Below, piece by piece: positions 45,063 to 52,764 of a DNA stretch of 64,000 bases. Both the position numbers and the translations under genes were made by a program. Below the pieces are notes generated by a model, which saw only the letters and a program-made list of their open reading frames with translations, did not search any database and had not been told where the DNA came from. This DNA comes from Ornithinibacillus massiliensis (lineage in GTDB: Bacteria; Bacillota; Bacilli; Bacillales; Amphibacillaceae), in NCBI RefSeq assembly GCF_018310345.1, contig NZ_JAGXBY010000001.1, positions 310,001-374,000 on the forward strand, written 5' to 3'. How positions within the stretch are numbered: position 1 is the stretch's first letter; each line of letters starts with the position of its first letter.

Positions 45063-45092
45063 GACCCGCTTTAGGGTCTCTTTTCTTTTACA
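45060..45092 (+). terminator. Terminator after methyltransferase gene
   Basis: GAGACCC pairs with GGGTCTC over a 6-nt loop and is followed by TTTTCTTTT. Confidence 0.85.
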
Positions 45093-45445
45093 TAGAGCAA
45101 AATTAATTCAATTCAGGGTTTTCATCTATTAAACGCCTTAAATCAACTGATAGTGCCAAATCAGTCCTAATAACTACAACAATTTGATAATCAACTAAAT
45201 GAAAGATTATCAACTCCCTCACTGCCATTTCCTTATTACTTTTTATTTTTAACAATAATTTTATAAATATTAAAACCTTTTTCAAATATATGTACCTCTT
45301 CAGGCATTTACTTTTATAAGTATCAAGGCTTTCGTTCGTTTTTACAGTTATGTCTTTCAATGCTTTAATGGTTTTTTTATACGCGGTAATATTGAAATAA
45401 GATCGATATTAATTGATTGTAATTTGTTAAGTACGAGGTGAGGAA

Positions 45446-45595
45446 ATGGTACGGGTAATTCCTGATTTGCCTTTCTCAGGCAAAGAGTTTGAAAAGCAAA
45501 AAGAGTATGTTCTCCAGGAGATCGCTAGATTATCAGCCAATGCGGCGGAAATTGAAAAGCAGAAAAAACTATTAAAAATAAAATATTATAAATAA
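45446..45595 (+). CDS. Small helical protein of 49 residues, unknown
   Basis: ORF starting with ATG at 45446 behind GAGGTGAGG. The product (VRVIPDLPFSGKEFEKQKEY then VLQEIARLSANAAEIEKQKK) has a charged amphipathic helix with a Lys/Glu-rich pattern. The good ribosome binding site and codon pattern support it. Function unknown; small genes like this are usual next to replication modules of Bacillus elements. Confidence 0.6.
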   Translation: MVRVIPDLPFSGKEFEKQKEYVLQEIARLSANAAEIEKQKKLLKIKYYK

Positions 45596-46193
45596 AGACA
45601 AGGAATTGGTCCTTCGAAGTTTAATAGTACAAGTGGTTGCACTGAATGCATACAAATATATTATTTTCGTTTTATCTTACTTACTTTTAAGGAGCAGATA
45701 ACTGCTCCTTAAAAGTTAATTGATATAACAAGAAGTTTTCAAGACGGAATATAGGCAAATAATTAAGGATATTTACAAATAGAAAACAAGAACCTTAGTT
45801 CTTTTGTGGTCAAAGGAAAAATAAATAGAAGAGAAATGGAGAGTGATATATAGTATTAAGTTAAAAATTATTACACAATTAAAAAGAATATTAAGAAGTG
45901 AGGATATGACAGAATTATTGTTTGGAAAAGCGGAAACTGAGATTTAGTAACAAGTGGATATGCAGGTGAACAAGACGGGGAAATTTTTGTAAAAATTAAC
46001 CGTGTTTTTAACCATAACCTTACATACAAGCAAGTTGATGATCTTGTAGAAGTTGTTAAAGCAATTCTTAATTAAGCCATTTAGGGAAGGTTTCTCCTCC
46101 CTAAAAATTAAAACAAAGTTTCAAGAACTTTTCAAGAGAAAAGGAGATTCAATAAAGTGCATGGTTCATAGACCGTAGGGAAGGAGGCTATAT
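45596..46193. other. AT-rich region between small genes, with one decayed ORF
   Basis: About 600 bp. A hairpin at 45691-45715 (AAGGAGCAG..CTGCTCCTT) may end transcription from 45446. The rest is AT-rich, with one frameshifted ORF at 45906-46075 and otherwise no call. Confidence 0.5.
45906..46075 (+). pseudogene. Short ORF with frameshift
   Basis: ATG at 45906 behind AAGTGAGG begins MTELLFGKAETE, and the frame is lost at about 45947 (GAGATTTAG). In the next frame LVTSGYAGEQDGEIFVKINR and VFNHNLTYKQVDDLVEVVKA run to TAA at 46073-46075. A single-base shift would restore a protein of about 55 residues. Not recognised. Confidence 0.5.
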
Positions 46194-46493
46194 ATGAAAC
46201 ATTATGGTGTTAAAGAAAATGGAAAATATATTGAAAGCAAAAAGGTTTTTGGAATGAGTGGCCTTTTAGAAGATTTAGGTCTAGTAGATTTTATTGGGGT
46301 GGGTCAATATGACGGTCAAAGATATTACTATTTAAGAAAGGTAGTTAATGGAGAGTTTGAGTTTATTAAGACCACTTCAGAAAAGAAGAAAATGGCTTAT
46401 ATGAAAATAGGTTGGGAATTAATTAAAAATAAAGGTACTAATGAAGTTCCGGCCCAATTCAGTCAGGTGGAGTTGATTATAAATGATTGCTAA
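46194..46493 (+). CDS. Hypothetical protein, 99 residues
   Basis: Soluble, basic protein (KHYGVKENGKYIESKKVFGM, RYYYLRKVVNGEFEFIKTTS). No domain recognised. A strong GGGAAGGAGG site directly supports the start. Lies 137 bp upstream of the replication-initiator gene, so it may be in its regulatory neighbourhood. Confidence 0.65.
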   Translation: MKHYGVKENGKYIESKKVFGMSGLLEDLGLVDFIGVGQYDGQRYYYLRKVVNGEFEFIKTTSEKKKMAYMKIGWELIKNKGTNEVPAQFSQVELIINDC

Positions 46494-46630
46494 TTAGATA
46501 ATCAGCACAGCATTGCAAGCATAAAAGTGTGACTAATGACTTAATGGAGAAAATATCATAACTAATTATACTAATTCTACATAGCATCATCTACAGCCTC
46601 TTTCTCTAATACTTAGAAGGAGGAGATAAA

Positions 46631-48193
46631 ATGAAAAAATATATTGTGTATTTAGCAAATAAAGGTTTAGCAGGTATGGAGGATATTTTCGACTCTGGTT
46701 GGGGATATTGCTTACCAAATGCACCATACAGACTATACGAAGTACTTAAAAGAACACAAGGAAATCAAAATACCGAAAGTTGGAACGGATATAAAAGAAT
46801 TAGAATGCAGTCAAGATTAGACGATGCTTCAATCACAGCAAGTATTCAATTTTTATTTTTATTAAGTTTTATCACGTATAGGAGTGGTGTGAAAACACAA
46901 ACAACTAACCGTTATTCTGTAACTGATTTTGTTAACATCTTGGTTCTGCAAGAAATTCCTACATTAGAACATTTGCTGAGAGTTGTTAAAAGGGTAAGAC
47001 AAGCATCAACTTCAGAAAAACAAGCCCCTAAATTTACAAAGCCAATCAAAACAATGGAAGAAATAATCGGTAAATTCTCCACTGGAAAAATTGAAAAAAT
47101 TCCAACCCATATAAGAGAAAAAGTATTGTCAGACGGTTCCGTAAGAATAGTTAGAGGTATTGGAGGGGATGTAGATTTCTTTGACAGATATGAAAGCACT
47201 TTAAAACAGATCGCAAATTTTTTGGAGGCCCTATATTCTGTTTTAAGAAATGGCAATAATGTTCCTACTATTGAATGTACCAACAATTGCAAGAAGGATA
47301 AATGTAAATGTGTTGAAGAAATCAATAACAAAGATAGTTTATTGAACTTTTTATTAGGTAAGCCGTCTTGCGACTCGTGTGAAGGCACATGCGAGTCGCA
47401 AGAAGGATATAGCGATTCGCATGAAGATTCTTGCGAGGTGAAAGAGAATAATAAACTAAACAATAACAATCAAAATAAAATCTATAATTTAGATGATGAG
47501 GAATTCGAAAATACCTCTTCAGAAACAGAAAGATCTCTAACAGATACCAAGAAAAAAACAAAATTGATTTCTTGTTTAAAGGAAGAGTTGGTTTTCTTTT
47601 TCGGAAAGGGAAAATCTGCTTTAGACAATTTCATTAGGGAGTATGTAACTAATCTTTCTGTTTCAGAAATTGAGGAATCTATTAGAATTGTAAAGTACCT
47701 CAAGCAAGAAGGCTATCCAATAGGAAAACCCAAAAGTTATTTTAAGGAAACATTATTAAATCCCAGTTTAGAACAAGCAAAAAGTATAGTTGGTAATTGG
47801 AAGTATGGACAAGCAAAGGCCGCACAAGAAGAAGAAAAACTAAAAATAGAAAAAGAACGCCAAGCCAAAAAGGATGCCGGTATGGCTGCTTCGAGAGATT
47901 ATTATAATGATTTAACTAGAAAATCCCGATTAGAAGAGATAAAAGAGAAATTAAATGCCTTTGTTATTTCTTCTGAAGAAAAAAGTAAACTACTAACTTA
48001 TTTGGAGGGAAATAATGATGATTTTTATTACGAAATGATTGTTGAGGTTTTAAGAGATTGGGATAAAAACACTAGAGCATTAAATCATAATTATGATTCA
48101 TTAGATTATATGTTTTCAAATCCCTCATTCTTTTATCAATTCATTGAAAAACCAATAGTTCTAGATGTAAATGAAGACGAACTACCATATTAG
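46631..48193 (+). CDS. Putative replication initiator (lambda-O-like organisation)
   Basis: Protein of 520 residues. The N-terminal 110 residues look like a winged helix found in replication initiators of phages and plasmids (LYEVLKRTQGNQNTESW, ASITASIQFLFLLSFITYRS). The middle (residues 246-275) is a low-complexity patch of seven-residue repeats (CDSCEGT, CESQEGY, SDSHEDS, CEVKENN) created by 21-bp DNA iterons. After an Asn-rich linker comes a helical C-terminal part (EEIKEKLNAFVISSEEKSKL). Family assignment rests on architecture and iterons, not on a clear motif. RBS is AGAAGGAGGAG. Confidence 0.6.
   Translation: MKKYIVYLANKGLAGMEDIFDSGWGYCLPNAPYRLYEVLKRTQGNQNTESWNGYKRIRMQSRLDDASITASIQFLFLLSFITYRSGVKTQTTNRYSVTDFVNILVLQEIPTLEHLLRVVKRVRQASTSEKQAPKFTKPIKTMEEIIGKFSTGKIEKIPTHIREKVLSDGSVRIVRGIGGDVDFFDRYESTLKQIANFLEALYSVLRNGNNVPTIECTNNCKKDKCKCVEEINNKDSLLNFLLGKPSCDSCEGTCESQEGYSDSHEDSCEVKENNKLNNNNQNKIYNLDDEEFENTSSETERSLTDTKKKTKLISCLKEELVFFFGKGKSALDNFIREYVTNLSVSEIEESIRIVKYLKQEGYPIGKPKSYFKETLLNPSLEQAKSIVGNWKYGQAKAAQEEEKLKIEKERQAKKDAGMAASRDYYNDLTRKSRLEEIKEKLNAFVISSEEKSKLLTYLEGNNDDFYYEMIVEVLRDWDKNTRALNHNYDSLDYMFSNPSFFYQFIEKPIVLDVNEDELPY
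47370..47453. repeat. Four 21-bp iterons inside the initiator gene (candidate origin)
   Basis: Units start at 47370, 47391, 47412 and 47433: GCGACTCGTGTGAAGG, GCGAGTCGCAAGAAGG, GCGATTCGCATGAAGA and GCGAGGTGAAAGAGAA, each then 5 bp. Consensus GCGANTCGYRWGAAGR. Units one and two also form an inverted repeat (CTTGCGACTCG and CGAGTCGCAAG). An AT-rich tract follows. Confidence 0.8.
47454..47510. other. AT-rich tract after iterons (candidate DNA unwinding element)
   Basis: About 57 bp with very few G or C (AACTAAACAATAACAATCAA is typical), immediately 3' of the iterons, as in lambda-type origins. Confidence 0.5.
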
Positions 48194-48215
48194 TTTAATT
48201 GAAAGGGGAGATTAA

Positions 48216-48773
48216 ATGGAAAATATAAAAGATACATATGTTAAATATCAATTTATAATAAATTATATTAGTAAGGTGGGTAAGAAAAGGATACTAGCCA
48301 AATATGGTGAAAGTCACTCTGATTTAAACCTAGCAGGTGAGACTGAACTGCTTACAATACTATTGAAGGGATATCCTATTTTTACAAAGAATGTTAACGG
48401 ATATGAATTACATCTTATCTTTAGGAAAAAAGCGCATGGAGTGTACTTTAGATTATTAGAAGCAAACAAAAGCAAACTTGTTGCATATCTAAATCAGTCA
48501 ACCAGGGGCAAACAAAATTTCACTGTAACATGCTCAGTTTTTTTACCTTATTTAGAAAAGGATTTTTTCCAAGAGTATCACACCTTTAATAAGACTCAAT
48601 CTGCAATAGATAAAGCCACAAAAAACTTTGAAAAGTTTAGACAATGGGAAAAGGAAGAACAAAGAAGAATTAAGGAGATTGGGGAACAAGCAGAAACAAA
48701 ACAGAAAACCAGAAATAAAAATAATGGTATTATTGACCCATTTGGTAAGGGTTGGTTAATAACACCAATCTAA
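48216..48773 (+). CDS. Hypothetical protein downstream of initiator, 185 residues
   Basis: Soluble protein (YVKYQFIINYISKVGKKRIL, LNLAGETELLTILLKGYPIF) with a charged C-terminal coiled coil (KFRQWEKEEQRRIKEIGEQA). It lies 22 bp after the initiator gene with AAAGGGGAG before its start, so it is probably co-transcribed and may belong to the replication module, where a helicase loader or partner would be expected. No loader motif (P-loop) is seen. Confidence 0.65.
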   Translation: MENIKDTYVKYQFIINYISKVGKKRILAKYGESHSDLNLAGETELLTILLKGYPIFTKNVNGYELHLIFRKKAHGVYFRLLEANKSKLVAYLNQSTRGKQNFTVTCSVFLPYLEKDFFQEYHTFNKTQSAIDKATKNFEKFRQWEKEEQRRIKEIGEQAETKQKTRNKNNGIIDPFGKGWLITPI

Positions 48774-48778
48774 AATTG

Positions 48779-48812
48779 ATCAAGAGTAGATTATTACATC
48801 TATTCTTTTTTT
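48779..48812 (+). terminator. Terminator after replication module
   Basis: AAGAGTAGAT pairs with ATCTATTCTT (one G-U pair) and is followed by seven T residues. Confidence 0.75.
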
Positions 48813-48882
48813 AAAACAGGTATTGTCTCCTCTATATTTAATTGTACTCATGTAAAAAAGATTTAGATAGGGGAGGACACTC

Positions 48883-49248
48883 ATGAAAGCAGAGGAATTA
48901 TTTAGTTTCGTTAAGAAAGACGAATTTGAACCAGCATTTGTGGAGTATTACAGCGCGGATCATAATATTATTTTAACCCGTTTTGAAAGAGTATTAAAGA
49001 GAGATAAAGATAAGGACAAGGGCAAATGGATGTACTTTGTTTATATTTTCAAAAAGGATTCAGCAAAAGGGAAAAAAGACAACCTTGGAATTTCGGTTTA
49101 TAATAAAATTTTCCACTCATATGAGGAATTTATGGGAAATCTGTATTATATAGTCGGAGAATATTTAGTAGATAATCATGAACTGCAAAGGTGCATGAAA
49201 TTAGCAAAAAAGTTAGATCCTAATTATTTTAATGAGCAGGGGAATTAA
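48883..49248 (+). CDS. Hypothetical protein, 121 residues
   Basis: Soluble charged protein (KAEELFSFVKKDEFEPAFVE, YYSADHNIILTRFERVLKRD, KWMYFVYIFKKDSAKGKKDN). No family recognised. RBS is AGGGGAGG. The stop overlaps a terminator hairpin at 49235-49262 (AGCAGGGGAATT palindrome plus TTTTT). Confidence 0.65.
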   Translation: MKAEELFSFVKKDEFEPAFVEYYSADHNIILTRFERVLKRDKDKDKGKWMYFVYIFKKDSAKGKKDNLGISVYNKIFHSYEEFMGNLYYIVGEYLVDNHELQRCMKLAKKLDPNYFNEQGN

Positions 49249-49262
49249 TTCCCTGCTTTTTA
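49235..49262 (+). terminator. Terminator overlapping stop of 48883 gene
   Basis: AGCAGGG-AATT-CCCTGCT type palindrome followed by TTTTTA. Confidence 0.75.
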
Positions 49263-49338
49263 TTTATATGGGGCTCTAAATAACTTCAACATACGTTATG
49301 ATAACTTTATTAAATAACTTCATGGAGGAAGTGTTACT

Positions 49339-49575
49339 ATGATTGTAGATTTATATTTAAAACATAACATTCCAACTGTTTTTGCGGTAAGACTGGCCTT
49401 TATGCATTTATATAAGCAAATACAATTGGAAATTGCTGATCCAGAACAGGTTGAAGAAATGATGTTTAATATCTTTAATAATGAGGAGTTATATTCGGAG
49501 TTTCAAAAGGACGATTTATTATGGGGAAGGCTTAGTTCATTTGAAAAATATATTAAAAAGTTTGTAGTATATTAA
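49339..49575 (+). CDS. Hypothetical protein, 78 residues
   Basis: Helical soluble protein (MIVDLYLKHNIPTVFAVRLA, EQVEEMMFNIFNNEELYSEF). RBS ATGGAGGAAG. No family recognised. Confidence 0.6.
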   Translation: MIVDLYLKHNIPTVFAVRLAFMHLYKQIQLEIADPEQVEEMMFNIFNNEELYSEFQKDDLLWGRLSSFEKYIKKFVVY

Positions 49576-49603
49576 AGTGTAGAGTAGCACACTGATTAGA
49601 GCC

Positions 49604-49762
49604 ATGGAGATTGTACCACTCCCTTCATCTTTTTTACAATTGATTGCCACAGGATTTACTACTTATCGCCAACTTGATTACCAATGGGAAAATTTCAAGA
49701 AACTACATTTACAACGATTAGGATATAGAAAGACAAAAAGGCCTAATTCCTTCGTATTTTAA
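49604..49762 (+). CDS. Possible small protein, 52 residues
   Basis: ATG at 49604 opens MEIVPLPSSFLQLIATGFTT and ends KRPNSFVF. Basic C-terminus. The ribosome binding site (TTAGAG) is weak, and the end lies in a terminator hairpin (49738-49786), so the call is tentative. Confidence 0.3.
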   Translation: MEIVPLPSSFLQLIATGFTTYRQLDYQWENFKKLHLQRLGYRKTKRPNSFVF

Positions 49763-49786
49763 GCGAGATATTAGGCTTTAATTTTC
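49738..49786 (+). terminator. Terminator-like hairpin
   Basis: GGCCTAAT pairs with ATTAGGC, then TTTAATTTT; loop about 24 nt. Confidence 0.5.
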
Positions 49787-49840
49787 CACTACACTCCCAT
49801 TTGTTTAAGTGAAACTCTTCACTTAGAAGTCAAACTACAA

Positions 49841-49873
49841 TGAAATGCATTCGGCGCTACCGAGTGTATTTCA
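49841..49873. repeat. Inverted repeat with two G-U type mismatches
   Basis: TGAAATGCATTCGG and CCGAGTGTATTTCA flank a 5-nt loop CGCTA. Fourteen-bp arms with two changes that keep G-U pairing in RNA, which favours an RNA hairpin. It lies 40 bp behind the minus-strand gene at 49913 and may end its transcript, though a T-run is lacking. Confidence 0.6.
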
Positions 49874-49912
49874 CAGGACATAAATTCAATCAAATAATCA
49901 ATCTTAAAAATT

Positions 49913-50323
49913 CTAATTGTCTTTATTCATTGCATCCCTCAAATTTTTGATAAAAGAATATGGTGAGTTAGCATCTCTATACGAAAGAAAAGTAAATACT
50001 AACTCTCCTGCCGAATCCAATCCAATTCTTGCCGTTGAAGTTTTTTTGCCAGAAGCAGACTTAAACCAATACTCCAATGTGTCACCATCAATTACTGCTT
50101 TCACACCTCTAAATGTATTTGAGGCTATCTCATTTAACTCACTTTGCTTGAGTCCGCCAAAAGACTTTTCTTCATTAATTGTAGCATCAGAAGCAACTTG
50201 GGCTATGTCAGAAACCGCTCTAGATAATTTCACAGGAAATTTCCCCTTTTTTACAACATATCCAAGACCAAGAACTAACGTTGCTACCGGTACTAGTGGC
50301 TTAATCACTTTTGACATTTTCAT
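49913..50323 (-). CDS. Hypothetical protein with N-terminal membrane segment, 136 residues
   Basis: An N-terminal hydrophobic stretch (VIKPLVPVATLVLGLGYVV) is followed by a soluble domain ending in EYWFKSASGKKTSTARIGLD and SYRDANSPYSFIKNLRDAMN. Likely membrane-anchored. The RBS is poor (TTGGGG at distance). No family recognised. Confidence 0.55.
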   Translation of the reverse strand: MKMSKVIKPLVPVATLVLGLGYVVKKGKFPVKLSRAVSDIAQVASDATINEEKSFGGLKQSELNEIASNTFRGVKAVIDGDTLEYWFKSASGKKTSTARIGLDSAGELVFTFLSYRDANSPYSFIKNLRDAMNKDN

Positions 50324-50639
50324 ATCGATATTTACCCCAATTCTAATTTAATGAAATTTCCGTGTCATAAGAACAAATACTTCAACGTGACCTGTATACA
50401 GTTTCGAATTTCCCCTAATTTATTAACAATTATATCAAAATTTCCAATTATTACCACAAATAATATAACAGTTAATATTGAATTGAATATTCACACAGCA
50501 ATCTCTCCCCTTTTTTTATTATCATATATTGTCCAAATTAAAAAGGAAATGGAATATAAATGTGTAACTAGATTCGTATAACTTACCTTTCCATGATAGC
50601 AGGCAAATCCTAAGACAGTTCAAAAAAGGAGGGGAGATA
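50324..50639. other. AT-rich intergenic region
   Basis: About 316 bp without a convincing gene. Very AT-rich; repeated TTATTACC/ATTACCA-like words near 50440-50470. Nothing further called. Confidence 0.4.
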
Positions 50640-50837
50640 ATGGAGAAAATGAGTATAAAGAATTTGATTGAGGTAAATAAAATGTATAAATCTGCAGTAG
50701 ATGTTAAGGTATTAATCTGTAACGATTACATTATTATCAGATTCTATGATGAATTGGGTTTTGAAGATGACGCAACTGTTCTCACTTTTGAGGAATATGA
50801 ACTTGTTAAAAAGGATTACTACATTAATTTAATCTGA
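50640..50837 (+). CDS. Hypothetical protein, 65 residues
   Basis: Small acidic protein (MEKMSIKNLIEVNKMYKSAV, FEDDATVLTFEEYELVKKDY) with a strong GGAGGGGAGAT site. Not recognised. Confidence 0.6.
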   Translation: MEKMSIKNLIEVNKMYKSAVDVKVLICNDYIIIRFYDELGFEDDATVLTFEEYELVKKDYYINLI

Positions 50838-50991
50838 CTCCTATACCGGGTACATATAATAATTGTTCATAAATCGCGGGGGGATAGGCAGCGTATTTAA
50901 GGAAATATTTACTAAAGGGAGCGTGATCACGTTCCCTTTGTCTGTATTTGACAATAAAAAGAGCACTGTAAACGCAGTCTGATTTAAAATG

Positions 50992-51048
50992 AAAAAGCCG
51001 AAGATACGCAAGAAATGAATAAAAACTTGCATGTATTTTCGGTTTATT
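50992..51048 (-). terminator. Terminator after minus-strand gene at 51128
   Basis: Long stem on minus strand, CCGAA-ATAC-TGCAAG with CTTGC-TAT-TTCGG, followed by CTTTTT. Confidence 0.7.
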
Positions 51049-51127
51049 CATTTGGTGGATAATAAACATTAGCACACATTTCTTATAGTGTATCATTTCA
51101 CGAAGTTAGAAAAGTAACTGACGTTTC

Positions 51128-51451
51128 TTAATGGCTTGCTATTTGTGGTATCGGGTTCATAATCATCATTAGTTCAATCGCGCTCATTGCAGGCAGTTTT
51201 TCTAAAAAGATCCTGATATCCTCTTTGGTCTGCATGGAGAAGGCTTGTAATTCGTAAATCACTTCAAAGAAGCCGTCCTCATTTAACACAAGGGAATATA
51301 GCCGTAATACATGATCTTGATTGATTTGTTGTGATAAAGCAGTTACACCTATCATGGTATCATATGGTGAAATCATTACCCCTTCTATATGCATATTTTT
51401 CAATAATTCATCTGGATAATTCACTTTTACTTCTTCATTAAGTTTAAACAA
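51128..51451 (-). CDS. Hypothetical protein, 107 residues
   Basis: Soluble protein (FKLNEEVKVNYPDELLKNMH, GVMISPYDTMIGVTALSQQI, FLEKLPAMSAIELMMIMNPI) from a TTG at 51451 behind AAAGGGGGAA. Encoded upstream of, and divergent from, the DISARM-like operon; its position suggests a regulator or accessory, but no DNA-binding motif is visible. Confidence 0.6.
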   Translation of the reverse strand: MFKLNEEVKVNYPDELLKNMHIEGVMISPYDTMIGVTALSQQINQDHVLRLYSLVLNEDGFFEVIYELQAFSMQTKEDIRIFLEKLPAMSAIELMMIMNPIPQIASH

Positions 51452-51778
51452 CCATATTCCCCCTTTATTGTACTACTTACCAAATTACACCATCATGGAA
51501 AAAAAAGAGATGATGTTCATCACATAAAAGGTTTTTTGAAAATAAATCTGTGTAACACTTCTATACTAACAGCGCCGTCAGTTAGTTCTCACAATCTCTT
51601 GACCTTCTATAAAAGGAAGTTGTTGTCAGACCATTATTTTTGCATTGTGTCTTTTGGACTAAATAATATACTGAAAAAGGAATAAAATTGGAAAAGAGCA
51701 AATTTATTTGTCGACTAATGTGATAAAATTACTAGTATAAGATAATGAACGACTTGGGTTATGAAAGTGGTGAATAGA
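51452..51778. other. Divergent region in front of the DISARM-like operon
   Basis: About 327 bp. TATAAG at 51737-51742 precedes the operon start by about 35 bp; a good -35 partner is not evident. The region is AT-rich and should hold the operon promoter. Confidence 0.4.
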
Positions 51779-52759
51779 ATGACCATTAAGAATTTAAAAG
51801 TTCTTAGTAAAAGGGGCCCCTTAGATATACCTGATTGGATTAATTTTGCATTTGAATTGGGTGCTTATATAAATGACCATGGAATTAAGTATAAAAAATC
51901 TATTAACCTCATACTATCTCTTCCTAGTGAACAGTTTTTTTCATTATTTATCGCAATGGGAATTGCAGACAAGACATACTCCAAAACCAAACAAATGAGG
52001 TCTATTAGAAAAGCAGTAATGAATTTAGAAAAAGGAAGTCGAATTATTTATAAGGACGATCAATCTGCAAGAAAGGCTTCTGTTATTTCAGTAGAACCTA
52101 GTCCAGTTTTTGAAAATGAAATGATACTGAAGATTAAAGACGGAAAGATGGATAGAGGTATTCCAGAAAGGTATTGGATTGACAGAGTTATTCTTTTAGA
52201 TGAAGAATTTGATGAAATTAAACGAACACGAAAGGTAAGTAAAAAGCAAAAAGTTGGTTTGGACAATAGTAGGTTATTAAGAGTCCTCTATACATCTGGC
52301 CAATTAAATAAGGTAGAGTTTTATCCCGGGGACTCTTTTTACTTAGTAGGTAATATTGGACAAATTAATGAAAATATGAGTAAAGACATTTTTATTTATG
52401 AGGGTGTTAAGGGAACAATTAAAGACTTCCTCTATTTTGATAACAGCAATAGTTACACAAACGGAAAACTTTTTTCATCACAGATGAAAAAAATTGATGT
52501 AGATGTAAATAAGGAAGTCCCAGTAATTTATTCGGACTTGTATAGTTTTATTAAACAAGATAAGCATTTTACTACAAACCCTAAAATTATTTTATCAAGC
52601 AGAACTGATCATGAAAATAGACTACATGAGGTGAAGGAAGAATTAAAAAGAGAGTTATTGCAAGATGATCATAAAGTAGTTACTGAGGAAATAATAAACT
52701 ATTTGAAATCCACTGATACTCAAATACCTCTTGGGGTTGAGTTCCTTGCTTGGAGGTAA
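51779..52759 (+). CDS. First gene of DISARM-like operon, unknown (possible N-terminal part of a split DrmE)
   Basis: Protein of 326 residues, start ATG 51779 behind AAAGTGGTGA. N-terminal half: PDWINFAFELGAYINDHGIK, INLILSLPSEQFFSLFIAMG (a helical segment seen at the start of some defence proteins). The C-terminal half is a mixed domain (SRLLRVLYTSGQLNKVEFYP, KEVPVIYSDLYSFIKQDKHF). No catalytic motif. The next gene starts six bases after its stop codon region, so the two are coupled. Combined length with the next product (about 833 residues) is near that of one large DrmE-type protein, but I cannot confirm this. Confidence 0.6.
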   Translation: MTIKNLKVLSKRGPLDIPDWINFAFELGAYINDHGIKYKKSINLILSLPSEQFFSLFIAMGIADKTYSKTKQMRSIRKAVMNLEKGSRIIYKDDQSARKASVISVEPSPVFENEMILKIKDGKMDRGIPERYWIDRVILLDEEFDEIKRTRKVSKKQKVGLDNSRLLRVLYTSGQLNKVEFYPGDSFYLVGNIGQINENMSKDIFIYEGVKGTIKDFLYFDNSNSYTNGKLFSSQMKKIDVDVNKEVPVIYSDLYSFIKQDKHFTTNPKIILSSRTDHENRLHEVKEELKRELLQDDHKVVTEEIINYLKSTDTQIPLGVEFLAWR

Positions 52760-52764
52760 TGTTT

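Noticed and set aside
45103..45360. Minus-strand ORF of 85 codons behind the methyltransferase
   Set aside because: TTG start without ribosome binding site in an AT-rich gap; hydrophobic-basic composition is expected by chance.
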